64,000 nucleotides of DNA from the NCBI RefSeq assembly GCF_034274695.1, contig NZ_CP128362.1, positions 7,380,501 through 7,444,500 of the forward strand, given 5' to 3'. The position numbers were made by a program, and so were the translations under genes. This stretch comes from Chitinophaga sp. LS1. GTDB lineage: Bacteria; Bacteroidota; Bacteroidia; Chitinophagales; Chitinophagaceae. Below are positions 6,867 to 15,286 of the stretch, one piece after another; the first letter of the stretch is position 1; each line of letters begins with the position of its first letter. Under the pieces are notes generated by a model that made no database searches, was not told the origin of the DNA, and saw nothing but the letters and a program-made list of their open reading frames with translations.

Positions 6867-8002
6867 TGGAGATTGATGCAATCAGCCAAACCTATTCTCC
6901 TGAAATAGCCTGTGTCATTCTATGTTGCAGAGTATTTATTAAAACAGCTGCCGTAACAGATCTGGAGCATTTTGTAGCGCATGGTGATATTGACTGGGAA
7001 GAAGTGTACCGGGTAGCAACTTTGCACCGGGTACGTCCTATCGTTTACAGAGTGTTGAATAATACCCATCTTCCCGAATCAACCTTAATCAGGTTTCGAA
7101 ATTATTGTCATGCACTATCTGTATTTGCTTTTGAACGGCAGATAGAGTCCGCACGTATTCAGCAGGTATTGGGCCAGCAGGAAATTCCGGTAAGGATGTA
7201 TAAAGGACTGGATTTTACAAAGGTAGTATATGGTGGAGATATCAGTTTGCGTGAATTCACGGATATGGATATGATGATTGCCCCCGGGCAACTATCCGCC
7301 ATGGTAAACGTAATGAAGGCAGAAGGATATGTATGTAGCCAGGTTGAATATTTACGACGCTTCCCTACAGATTTTGTAACAAACAAAAAAGACATTTGTT
7401 TTTATAAGCGGAGCCCGTTGGGGCGGTTATTTGGATTTGAGTTCCACTATCGACCCACTAATTTCATGATGGATCAATCTCTTGGATTCGATGAGTTGCT
7501 TGGGAAAGACTCCTCTCCTTTTACCCACGAGCAATATTACAGACTGATGGTGTTAAATCATGGTGCCAGTGATTATTATCCGAATCTAAGATCCCTGGTT
7601 GATATAGTCATGTTGTCTCAGGACCGGGTGATGGATGTGCCACCAAAGTTACGACGTTATGAACGCCTTGGGCAGGAATTAACTTCGCAGTTGTTGAATT
7701 GTCCGGCACCGGCGGGTCCGGCGGACAGAACGCTGCTTAAATGTGCCACTCTGATTACTGAATGGCAACTGACCGCCACACCCCGTACTAATTGGGAGAG
7801 AATCTATATGCATATACGGTTTAGTCCATCTATTCTCCACAAACTCCGGTCAATGGCAAGGGCGGTGTGTTACTTCGCTTTACCCAATGAGAGGGATATT
7901 AACAACGTTCAACTACCTTCATTTAAGCTATATTATCTAGCCAAAATAATTCGATTGCTGAACATCTCCGGGAGATTTAAGAAAGTTTTTAGCTGGAGTT
8001 GA
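6866..8002 (+). CDS. Nucleotidyltransferase family protein of the lasso cluster
   Basis: 378 residues. The nucleotidyltransferase core (NTP_transf_5-like) is recognised by MYKGLDFTKVVYGGD at about 110-125 followed by REFTDMDMMI, with the paired metal-binding Asp residues DMD. An N-terminal helical region (VATLHRVRPIVYRVL) precedes it, as in other RiPP-associated members. Known example: in the pseudomycoidin cluster a nucleotidyltransferase homologue works after the kinase to add a sugar to the phosphorylated precursor end. Translational coupling with B1 and the kinase on the opposite strand suggests a similar tailoring pair here (inference). Confidence 0.82.
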   Translation: MEIDAISQTYSPEIACVILCCRVFIKTAAVTDLEHFVAHGDIDWEEVYRVATLHRVRPIVYRVLNNTHLPESTLIRFRNYCHALSVFAFERQIESARIQQVLGQQEIPVRMYKGLDFTKVVYGGDISLREFTDMDMMIAPGQLSAMVNVMKAEGYVCSQVEYLRRFPTDFVTNKKDICFYKRSPLGRLFGFEFHYRPTNFMMDQSLGFDELLGKDSSPFTHEQYYRLMVLNHGASDYYPNLRSLVDIVMLSQDRVMDVPPKLRRYERLGQELTSQLLNCPAPAGPADRTLLKCATLITEWQLTATPRTNWERIYMHIRFSPSILHKLRSMARAVCYFALPNERDINNVQLPSFKLYYLAKIIRLLNISGRFKKVFSWS

Positions 8003-8095
8003 TGCGAATCCGGAAAATGTACCATTAAAACCGTTGGATGTGTTCCGGCGGTAGTGTAGAGTGCGTGTAATTTTGCTACTGTTAAATCACATATT

Positions 8096-8821
8096 ATGAA
8101 AACAGTATTGATAACAGGAGCAAATAAGAGTATTGGTTTTGAAACGGCCAGGCAGTTATTGAAATTAGGGTATTATGTATACCTGGGGTGTCGGGATATG
8201 GAGAAGGGAGAGCAGGCAGTACACAAACTTCGCGATGAAGGATTGGATCAGGTGGAAACCTTGCTGATTGATGTAGATAATCTATCATCTATACAGGCGG
8301 CGCGAGCTAAGGTGACTAAGCTGGATGTATTAATTAATAATGCCGGTATAAGTGGAGGAATGCCCCAGAGTAGTACAAAGACGGATATCAATGTCTTCAG
8401 ACAGGTATTTGAAACGAACTTCTTTGGAGTGATAGAAGTAACACAGGCGTTTATAGATCTGCTGAAACAGTCGGCTGCGCCACGTATTGTGAATGTGACA
8501 TCGGGGTTAGGTTCTTTGAACTGTCAGAGTGATCCGAATTATGTACATTACCAGGTGAAGCCGGTGACGTATGTATCTTCTAAGGCTGCGATGAATGCTT
8601 ATACAATTGTGTTGGCGTATGAACTAAGGGATACAGCGTTTAAGGTAAACGCGGTGGATCCTTGTTATACGGCTACGGATTTTAATAATCATAGTGGTCC
8701 GGGAACAGTGAAGGATGCAGCAGCGAGAGTGGTAAAAGCAGCGGAGTTAGGGCAGGATGGATTGACAGGGCAGTTTTTTAGTGATGATAATGCGCCGGAA
8801 ACAGGGGTAAGTCCATGGTAA
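8096..8821 (+). CDS. Short-chain dehydrogenase/reductase
   Basis: 241 residues, typical classical SDR length. The cofactor motif TGANKSIGFE is at the N-terminus, NNAGIS near residue 82, and the active-site helix YVSSKAAMNAY near residue 160. The C-terminal part (DPCYTATDFNNHSGPGTVKDAA) matches carbonyl-reductase-like SDRs. It has its own terminator and is separated from the lasso gene by 93 bases, so I do not count it in the lasso cluster. Substrate unknown. It is a paralogue of the SDR at 16680-17438. Confidence 0.88.
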   Translation: MKTVLITGANKSIGFETARQLLKLGYYVYLGCRDMEKGEQAVHKLRDEGLDQVETLLIDVDNLSSIQAARAKVTKLDVLINNAGISGGMPQSSTKTDINVFRQVFETNFFGVIEVTQAFIDLLKQSAAPRIVNVTSGLGSLNCQSDPNYVHYQVKPVTYVSSKAAMNAYTIVLAYELRDTAFKVNAVDPCYTATDFNNHSGPGTVKDAAARVVKAAELGQDGLTGQFFSDDNAPETGVSPW

Positions 8822-8831
8822 GATATTGTAA

Positions 8832-8860
8832 AGCCGTCTCAATTTTGAGGCGGCTTTTTT
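8832..8860 (+). terminator. Rho-independent terminator after SDR
   Basis: Inverted repeat AGCCGTCTCAA/TTGAGGCGGCT followed by a run of T, 10 bases after the SDR stop. Confidence 0.85.
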
Positions 8861-8968
8861 AATAAGTTACTTTATAATTTTTAATACGTTTATCATAACG
8901 GGTAACTTATCAGATATAGTGTTGGGTTTACAATAACCAGGTTTCCCAAACCGGAAGATGATACGCTG

Positions 8969-9919
8969 TCAGGTATTAAATAATTTCCTGAAGCTATTCG
9001 GTGTGATCCCAAACTTCTTTTTAAACGCCCGCTGAAAATGTTGTGAATGCGCATACCCCAATTCATAAGCAATTTCAGAAATAGTCTTATCTGTATCCTT
9101 TATCATTTGCTGCGCCTGTTCCAACCTTAAATTCAACGCATAGTTCAATACAGACGTACCATACAATTGTTTGAACCCCGCTTTAAGTTTATACTCATTC
9201 AACTGAGCCTTATTCGCTAACTCCTCCAGCGATGGCGGCTCCTGATACGATCGGGCAAGAATACCAGCAGCATAATGCAGTTTTTCAATATCAGAAGCCC
9301 GTAACTTTATTCCGGTATGTACCCTCGGCTCATGCAGCATCGACTCCCATTGCAAACAAAACAACTCATTCACCATACTTTCAAAATAGAGCTTTTGTAG
9401 CTGGGGCTGTTTCGGAGACTCCCATAGATGGTTGAGAATATTCGCTATCCGATCAGAAAACCGGAGATCAGGTGATTCAAGAAAAAGCGCCTTGCCGGAT
9501 ATTAATTGCTGCGCTACATGCGGGAATTCAGGTAAGTATTCATTGAATAAGGCTATCGCCTTCTCAGCAGGCATCAGGATACTGATAATCCTAAAATCCC
9601 CCTTCCCCATCAACTGGTTCACTTCCAGCGTATCAGGATTAAACAGAAAGCTATGGCTCCCCTGAGGAAGTACCCGGTTTTCATATAACCCCACCTGCGT
9701 TTGCAGGATACTCCCTTTTACCACGAATGTAAACTCTGCCCATCCCGGACTATTGTAATGCTCCCATGATGGGGTATCCGCCACAGTTATCATCTCTGAA
9801 TCAGAAATGATGAAATCCGCTCCTCTATAAATTTGCAATACCCCTGTTCTGGCGTCGAATTGCCCTTCCACCCTTTTATATTCAAATGTTTTTAGCTGTT
9901 CAAGCAGATCATGGTACAT
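8969..9919 (-). CDS. AraC-family transcriptional regulator
   Basis: 316 residues from the ATG at 9919; a TTG seven codons earlier is less likely. The C-terminal AraC domain is clear: YQEPPSLEELANKAQLNEYKLKAGFKQLYG, then ISEIAYELGYAHSQHFQRAFKKKFGITPNSFRKL. The N-terminal 200 residues are a sensor domain without a motif I can name. It diverges from the FAD monooxygenase at 9983 with 63 bases between the starts, so that gene is its most likely target. Confidence 0.9.
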   Translation of the reverse strand: MYHDLLEQLKTFEYKRVEGQFDARTGVLQIYRGADFIISDSEMITVADTPSWEHYNSPGWAEFTFVVKGSILQTQVGLYENRVLPQGSHSFLFNPDTLEVNQLMGKGDFRIISILMPAEKAIALFNEYLPEFPHVAQQLISGKALFLESPDLRFSDRIANILNHLWESPKQPQLQKLYFESMVNELFCLQWESMLHEPRVHTGIKLRASDIEKLHYAAGILARSYQEPPSLEELANKAQLNEYKLKAGFKQLYGTSVLNYALNLRLEQAQQMIKDTDKTISEIAYELGYAHSQHFQRAFKKKFGITPNSFRKLFNT

Positions 9920-9982
9920 TTTAATCCGTTTTGTGCACAATCACAAGAGGCGCTCCCCTGAAATTTGCATAAAAATAGAGAA

Positions 9983-11512
9983 ATGAAACAAGATAGCACA
10001 CAGGTTCTTATTGTAGGTGGTGGTATTACGGGTTTGACAGCAGCATTATTTCTGGCACAACAGGGAGTCAATTTCATTTTGATTGAAAAGCAAAAAGGTA
10101 CTTCCATTCATCCCCGCGCCAGAACGATCGATATCCGTACCATGGAGTTGTTCAGAGGCCTTGGATTAAGTGAGGAACTGCGTGAAGGCGGAAAAGCATT
10201 GGCACCGGCCTGGGGAATATTACGCGGTATCAACCTGGTAGAAACTCTGAACACGACAAAATCAGACATCATCGGGAATGCAAACTTTCCAAAGCAATTT
10301 GCAGCCATGAAAGCGCTGGGCGAAAAATCACCTGAAAGTGTTTGTCGCTGTACACAGGATATCAGCGAAGCCATTATCTATCAAAAGGCAAAGCACCATG
10401 ATCTGCGATTTAACCATCAGCTATTGACATTCCAGCAGGATGAAAACTCAGTAGCAGCCGTAGTAAAGAACAAGGAAACGGAGGAAATATATACCATTCA
10501 GGCAAATTATATGATTGCCGCCGATGGTGCGAATAGTATGATACGTAAACAACTGGAGATCCCCCTTGCCGGTCATGGTGCCTGGATGGATCTCCTTAAT
10601 ATCTATTTTGAGGCTGATCTAAGCACGTTAGTACGCGGCAGGGAGTTCAGCCAGTTCTTAATAGAAACGTCTGAAATTACAGGCTTTTTGCTCGCTATAA
10701 ACAATGCTGACAGGTGGACGTTCCATTTACGTTATGATCCTGAAAAAGGAGAAGTACCCGTGGATGAAATTCTCAGGAAAGTGATTGGTATTCCAGATCT
10801 GAAAATGTCTATTCTCAGCATCCTCCCCTGGCAACTTACGGTCCGGATTGCCACCCAATTGCGGGTGAATAAGATCTTCATTGCCGGAGATGCTGCTCAT
10901 ACCATGACACCCTATGCCGGCAAAGGTGCGAATGCAGGTATACAGGATGTACAGAATCTGGCCTGGAAACTGGCCGCTGTTTTAAAACACCAGGCAGGAG
11001 ATGCATTGTTGGATACCTATCACACTGAACGCCAACCTGTAGGTGCATTCTATGCAAATCTATCAGGAGAAATGGCAGATAAAAACGGGTTGATCGATGA
11101 ATCAAAGATGATGCAATATGGAGAAAAGCTATTGGGACTGCCAGATTATGCATATGACTCTACTGCTGTTGTGAGACCATCACAACTTTTCAGAGGTGAA
11201 CCCGGTACCTGTATTCCCCATATGTGGCTGGAAGATGGAAGTTCCTCTCTCGACTGGGTGAAAGGACAATTTGTCTTAATAGCGAACGGACATTTTGAAT
11301 ACTGGCGGGCAGCATGTAAACTATCACATATCCAGGTAAAACTGGTAGAATTATCTGCGAACGAACCATGGATGACATTAACACAGGCTACACCTACCGA
11401 TGCAATATTAATAAGACCAGATGATTTTGTGGCAGCGAGATTAAACGCCTTACATCCATGTGAGCAGTTAGCGAAAACTATCAAAAAGATCTGTAGTTTG
11501 CGGAACATATAG
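9983..11512 (+). CDS. FAD-dependent aromatic monooxygenase (PheA/TfdB-type)
   Basis: 509 residues from the ATG at 9983 (a TTG at 9965 is rejected). The Rossmann FAD motif VGGGITGLTAALFLAQQG is at the N-terminus, an ARTIDIRTMELFRGLGL substrate-domain segment follows, and the FAD-ribityl motif IAGDAAHTMTPYAGKGANAG is near residue 305. The C-terminal thioredoxin-like domain of the PheA/TfdB group is present. Such enzymes hydroxylate phenolic compounds or antibiotics with NADPH and oxygen. Tet(X)-like or rifampicin monooxygenase activity cannot be told apart from sequence alone. The divergent AraC gene probably controls it. Confidence 0.88.
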   Translation: MKQDSTQVLIVGGGITGLTAALFLAQQGVNFILIEKQKGTSIHPRARTIDIRTMELFRGLGLSEELREGGKALAPAWGILRGINLVETLNTTKSDIIGNANFPKQFAAMKALGEKSPESVCRCTQDISEAIIYQKAKHHDLRFNHQLLTFQQDENSVAAVVKNKETEEIYTIQANYMIAADGANSMIRKQLEIPLAGHGAWMDLLNIYFEADLSTLVRGREFSQFLIETSEITGFLLAINNADRWTFHLRYDPEKGEVPVDEILRKVIGIPDLKMSILSILPWQLTVRIATQLRVNKIFIAGDAAHTMTPYAGKGANAGIQDVQNLAWKLAAVLKHQAGDALLDTYHTERQPVGAFYANLSGEMADKNGLIDESKMMQYGEKLLGLPDYAYDSTAVVRPSQLFRGEPGTCIPHMWLEDGSSSLDWVKGQFVLIANGHFEYWRAACKLSHIQVKLVELSANEPWMTLTQATPTDAILIRPDDFVAARLNALHPCEQLAKTIKKICSLRNI

Positions 11513-11522
11513 TTCCGCAAAC
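11496..11522. terminator. Bidirectional terminator between convergent genes
   Basis: Perfect 11-base arms (GTTTGCGGAAC and complement) around ATATA. The hairpin covers the end of the monooxygenase gene and abuts the stop of the convergent Atu4866-like gene. Confidence 0.75.
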
Positions 11523-11523
11523 C

Positions 11524-11766
11524 TCATTTTTCCCTGTAGAAAATATACCCTCCATGATGTAAGGTATCATCATCTACAAATTTTCCGTCTGCCGTAAAAC
11601 CAGTATCATCCCAATAGTCAATATGATCACCTTTGATTTCATAGCGGCCCGTATAGGCGCTTTGCCGGGTGCCGCGTGCTTCGTCATATCTGCCATTGGG
11701 TAATAATTCCTGCCTGATATATTTATCAGCAGTCATCCACATACCCAGGTATTTTTGATTTTCCAT
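11524..11766 (-). CDS. Atu4866 domain protein
   Basis: 80 residues. It matches the small Atu4866 family (PF11512) closely in pattern: YLGMWMTADKYIRQELLPNG, YDEARGTRQSAYTGRYEI, DHIDYWDDTGFTADGKF and a final HHGGYIFYRE. Members are compact beta-barrel-like proteins often found beside oxidoreductases; the biochemical role is not known. It is convergent with the monooxygenase and shares the terminator hairpin. Confidence 0.85.
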   Translation of the reverse strand: MENQKYLGMWMTADKYIRQELLPNGRYDEARGTRQSAYTGRYEIKGDHIDYWDDTGFTADGKFVDDDTLHHGGYIFYREK

Positions 11767-11830
11767 GCAACAAAATTAGCCTGAGCAACGGAGTGCATTA
11801 TTGCAGGACGGAAACAAATACTTACGAAAT

Positions 11831-12319
11831 TCAAACAAGCAAATTATCCAGTGTGGCATAAGTAGACTTCATACCATCTTCCATACCCATTTCAAGGATC
11901 TGTTCCAGGTCTGCAAGTGATTTGAAAGTAAGGACACTTTGTACCAACGTCTTCTCCCCTTCTTCCGTAAATGTGATGGTCCAGTCTGCACTGGGAATGT
12001 CTGTATTGATCTTACCTTCTTCGTCACAGAAAGCATCTGAAAATGAAAGCTCCTCTTTAGGACGAATGGTTTTATACTGCGTCAATCCCCAATACACAGG
12101 GCCATTTGGCTCTGACATAGCATAATGCCAGCGTCCGCCTTCGCGGAAGTTCATTAATTTAGTCCGCATGTGCATAGGCGGGGAGGCAAACCACTGTTCC
12201 AGTAATTCACTTTTGGTATAATGGTCCCAGACCTTTGCACGATCAGCTAAGAACTCACGTTTGATGGTCAGGGTATTATTACCCTTATTGGGGATGAAGT
12301 CGAACAATAAGTTATTCAT
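11831..12319 (-). CDS. SRPBCC / AHSA1 domain protein
   Basis: 162 residues from the ATG at 12319 (MNNLLFDFIP); an upstream ATG at 12346 is possible but adds residues atypical for the family. Motifs: LTIKREFLADRAKVWDHYTK, LLEQWFASPPM, GRWHYAM, IRPKEELSFSDAF, and VQSVLTFKSLADLEQILEMGMEDGM. The START-like fold binds hydrophobic ligands or acts as an Hsp90 co-activator homologue; in bacteria most members have no known ligand. Confidence 0.87.
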   Translation of the reverse strand: MNNLLFDFIPNKGNNTLTIKREFLADRAKVWDHYTKSELLEQWFASPPMHMRTKLMNFREGGRWHYAMSEPNGPVYWGLTQYKTIRPKEELSFSDAFCDEEGKINTDIPSADWTITFTEEGEKTLVQSVLTFKSLADLEQILEMGMEDGMKSTYATLDNLLV

Positions 12320-12514
12320 GATGGGTGGATTTAATAATGGAGCCATTCGGCGCTATCTGATAGGTTCCCTGTGGCATATATTCCTTTAAATAAAGATGGA
12401 CAATATATGCTTTGTCCACTACAAGATAGCGCATTCCCAAAAATTGTCCAAACTAATCAGGAACCCCATGCCTGCAATAAAGGAGGATAAAAATCTCCTT
12501 TCAGCGCACCTTCT

Positions 12515-12796
12515 TTGAATGCTTCGTTCAGTATATTTAGTAAGAGCGATTTTGACGAACTGGTAAAAACGATCCCTAATTTACAGGTGTTTAAGGATAG
12601 ACCGGATAGCAGGAGTTTTGATGCGAGTCAAAGTCGCATCTTAAGTAATATTAGTGATACGGCGGAAAAGCGGTACGGGAATTTTGTTCAAACGTATCCG
12701 GAATTAGCTCAAAGAGTACCCTTACATATGATTGCTTCTTATTTAGGATTAACGCGGGAGACGCTGAGTAGGGTCCGGAGAAATTTTCCGAAGTAG
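12515..12796 (+). pseudogene. Remnant of a Crp/Fnr-family regulator (C-terminal part only)
   Basis: The frame encodes 93 residues that end like Crp/Fnr-type regulators of Bacteroidota: RYGNFVQTYPELAQRVPLHM, then IASYLGLTRETLSRVRR. The preceding SKSDFDELVKTIPN looks like the end of the cyclic-nucleotide-binding barrel. About 100 residues of the sensor domain are missing upstream and no frame there restores them, so this is a truncated, probably dead gene. Compare the intact relative at 61796-62365. Confidence 0.7.
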
Positions 12797-12911
12797 GTAT
12801 TCGGTTTTCCAGTAGCGGATAAAAAAACAGGTAATTCCGCGGTTCTCCCTCCTTATGTAAAAATGTATCAAAACTTCCTACATCTGTATAAATCCATCCG
12901 CCCTACCCTAC

Positions 12912-13137
12912 CTAAGCGATCTCGCTGACTGACAAGTTTGTAGTAGATAGTTTCTCCTTCGCCTTTTCAATTAATTTTTTCATGGATGTGCTGCTGGGTA
13001 TTTTGTCCTGTCAATACTTTCAGTAAGCTACTTAAATATTTCGGAGACAAATTCAGCGTCTGCGCCACATATGCCACTGTTGGTAACTCTTTGGAGCTAT
13101 TGAAATAATCATTTAATAACTGCTCTAATCGTTCCAT
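12912..13137 (-). pseudogene. Frameshifted AraC-family regulator remnant
   Basis: Reading leftward from 13137: MERLEQLLNDYFNSSKELPT, VAYVAQTLNLSPKYLSSLLK, VLTGQNTQQHIHEK, then a frame change in a run of six A (five would keep the frame) and LIEKAKEKLSTTNLSVSEIA, ending at TAG at 12912-12914. This is the AraC DNA-binding domain of a cytosolic regulator with one inserted base and a lost last helix. Sensor domain absent. It lies directly behind an intact AraC gene and the tandem repeat described next. Confidence 0.75.
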
Positions 13138-13160
13138 TACCTGGTGATTTTCTTTCTCCC

Positions 13161-13361
13161 TCCCGAAACCTTTTCCTGAAATATCTACGCCGTCATACCC
13201 GTTTCCTTCAAAACAACTACACTTAGTTACGTCCGATCCCGAAACCTTTTCCGAAATGTCATTGCCATCATACCCGTTTCCTTCAATACAACAACACTTA
13301 ATTACGTCCGATCCCGATACCTTTTCCGAAATGTCAATGCCGTCATACCCGTTTCCTTCAA
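13161..13361. repeat. 75-bp tandem repeat copying the 3' end of an AraC gene (about 2.7 copies)
   Basis: Three successive units with a 75/76-base period (marker CCCGTTTCC at 13198, 13273 and 13348). The right-most unit is the last ~20 codons plus stop of the AraC gene 13302-14159 (KETGMTALTFRKRYRDRT). The other two repeat that sequence downstream of the stop, with growing numbers of mutations in the left-most copy (KETGMTA then a stop). Confidence 0.85.
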
Positions 13362-14159
13362 AAAGATATGCGAAAAATAAGAATGATTATCAAACCCCAG
13401 CTCTCCGGCTATTTGCTTTACATTCAAATCCGTAAAGTATAACAGACGCTTAGCCTCCGTAACTACCTTGTATTTTATCCAGAATGAAACAGTGGAACCG
13501 GTTATCTTTTTCAACGCCTCATTCAGGTACGGCTCCGAAATATGAAGCATCTCAGCATAATCAGCAGGGCTTTTATATTTTATAACATTTTCGCTCAACA
13601 GTTTTTTAAACGCCATAGACAACAGCGCAGGTCTTGAATTGTCCGCTATAATTGTTGAAGACTGCTGAATAGCACTGGCCGCCATTTCAAAGAAAGTGCG
13701 CAGCAATGCATGCAACACGTTTTGTTGTAAAGCCCGTGTTTTACGATGTAAAATACCCAGCAATAAATCAAAATCCATTATCTCCTCCGGCGTTAAAGTG
13801 ATCGGTTCATGTTGCCCTGCCCAGCTTTCGATCATATTCCTGCATGCAGGATCTACCAAAGCAGGATCTGCGGCCAGGTACCAACCTTTTGCCTTTTTCG
13901 ATTTGATGCGATAATGTATTTGTTCCGGCAGGATATAATAAAGTGAATTAGGGCCCACCTTCTTTTCCTCAAAATCTACCACTGTAGTACCGGAACCTTC
14001 TACAATGACAAAAAATATATAGTGATCATCCCGGTGTGCACCTAAATCCGTAGATTGCCGGCGATCAGCTTCATCCTCATCCTTATCAGGGGAAAAGGGT
14101 TTCAGCACAAATCCCAGGTTGCTTCTATCCTGTAATTTACTTATTGGAACACTGTTCAT
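13302..14159 (-). CDS. AraC-family transcriptional regulator
   Basis: 285 residues. An N-terminal cupin sensor (HRDDHYIFFVIVEGSGTTVV, then PNSLYYILPEQIHYRI) is followed by the AraC DNA-binding domain (NVIKYKSPADYAEMLHISEPYLNEALKKITG; NVKQIAGELGFDNHSYFSHIFLKETGMTALTFRKRY). It lies 14 bases downstream of the amidohydrolase stop region on the same strand (amidohydrolase 14174-15115), so both are probably one transcript and this regulator may control it. Its last 20 codons are duplicated twice just downstream. Confidence 0.9.
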   Translation of the reverse strand: MNSVPISKLQDRSNLGFVLKPFSPDKDEDEADRRQSTDLGAHRDDHYIFFVIVEGSGTTVVDFEEKKVGPNSLYYILPEQIHYRIKSKKAKGWYLAADPALVDPACRNMIESWAGQHEPITLTPEEIMDFDLLLGILHRKTRALQQNVLHALLRTFFEMAASAIQQSSTIIADNSRPALLSMAFKKLLSENVIKYKSPADYAEMLHISEPYLNEALKKITGSTVSFWIKYKVVTEAKRLLYFTDLNVKQIAGELGFDNHSYFSHIFLKETGMTALTFRKRYRDRT

Positions 14160-14173
14160 ACCCCAAAAATAGC

Positions 14174-15115
14174 CTATTTAAGTCTTAGTAATCTATCTGC
14201 GTTTCCATGTGCAATTTTGGCAATCTGTTCCGCAGGGAGCTGAATGTTGTGCAGGAAATCGATCCCCATCTGGTTCGTGCTAAAAGGGTAATCTATGGAA
14301 AACAGGATATTGTCTATACCAATAGTATCTATGGCAAGTTGGAGTTGAGGTTGTGTAAAGATACCGCTGGTGGTGATAAAGAGTTGTGCTTTGAAGGTCT
14401 CGATCAGCGAGCGTTTACCTTGTTTAAAAATACCATTCATCCTTGTCCACATCATAGGCAGCATTTCACCCATATGACCTATGATGATCTTCAGATCAGG
14501 GTATTTGTCAAAAATGCCGGCAGCAAATAGGCGGAGTATATGAATCGCTGTTTCTGAGTGCCATCCCCAGCCGTAGCAGGCAATTGCTTCATTGGGCCCG
14601 GTAGTGTCGCCAACATTGCTGTAATAGGCATCGATCACTGCCTGTGGGGGTACACCGGGGTGAATATAGAGAGGTACGTTCAGTTGCTGCGCTCTTTCGA
14701 ATACAGGGGCAAATTTAGGCGCATCCAGGAACTCACCCAGAATGGTGCCCTTAATCATGGCACCCTGAAAACCATGCGTTTTTACAGTACGTTCCAGCTC
14801 ATCAGCTGCTGCTGCCGGTGTGGTCATGGGGAGGAGGGCAAATGCGGTGAATGATTCCCGGTGGTCTTTCATTTTTTCAGCCAGCAGATCATTGTATTTT
14901 GTGGCAAAGGCGGGTGCTTCGCTATCAGGCAGCGCGTATACATCTGTATTTTCTACGGAGAGCACCTGCATGGCTATACCGGTTGCCCGCATGGAGCTGA
15001 GGCGTTCACCTGTAATGTCTGCCAGTTTTGCCTGCATATGCTGTGCGGCAGCGGTTGGTTTCGATATTGATAATTCCTGGAAGGAGACGTGCTCTTCTAA
15101 AGTAACTATTCTCAT
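14174..15115 (-). CDS. Amidohydrolase-family (de)carboxylase, ACMSD/gamma-resorcylate decarboxylase-like
   Basis: 313 residues. The start MRIVTLEEHVSF has the Glu-x-His pattern (E8, H9 region) that replaces HxH in the aromatic decarboxylase branch of the amidohydrolases. Further metal/active-site elements: YIHPGVPP, GWGWHSETAIHILRLFAAG, LKIIIGHMGEMLPMM, and FSIDYPFSTNQMG with the late Asp. Family members decarboxylate or carboxylate hydroxybenzoates or aminocarboxymuconate semialdehyde using Zn or Mn. Substrate here not determinable. It sits upstream of an AraC regulator on the same strand. Confidence 0.87.
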   Translation of the reverse strand: MRIVTLEEHVSFQELSISKPTAAAQHMQAKLADITGERLSSMRATGIAMQVLSVENTDVYALPDSEAPAFATKYNDLLAEKMKDHRESFTAFALLPMTTPAAAADELERTVKTHGFQGAMIKGTILGEFLDAPKFAPVFERAQQLNVPLYIHPGVPPQAVIDAYYSNVGDTTGPNEAIACYGWGWHSETAIHILRLFAAGIFDKYPDLKIIIGHMGEMLPMMWTRMNGIFKQGKRSLIETFKAQLFITTSGIFTQPQLQLAIDTIGIDNILFSIDYPFSTNQMGIDFLHNIQLPAEQIAKIAHGNADRLLRLK

Positions 15116-15246
15116 GTCATTGGTTTTAAATCAATGCAAAGAGAACAAAGTCTGTGCTGGATATCAATAAAGAGATTGGGGTAATGATAGCAGAATTTGG
15201 GGGAACAACCTTCGGGCCATAAGTAATGACCTTTATGTCATGAGCA

Positions 15247-15281
15247 ATAGCCTTCAGGCCATACAAATACCTGAAGGCTAT
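15247..15281 (-). terminator. Terminator hairpin after SDR
   Basis: ATAGCCTTCAGG paired with CCTGAAGGCTAT around an AT-rich loop, immediately downstream of the SDR stop on the minus strand. Confidence 0.7.
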
Positions 15282-15286
15282 CTATC

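Noticed and set aside
8096-8821. SDR as a lasso tailoring enzyme
   Set aside because: Separate start region and own terminator, a paralogue of other stand-alone SDRs in the window.
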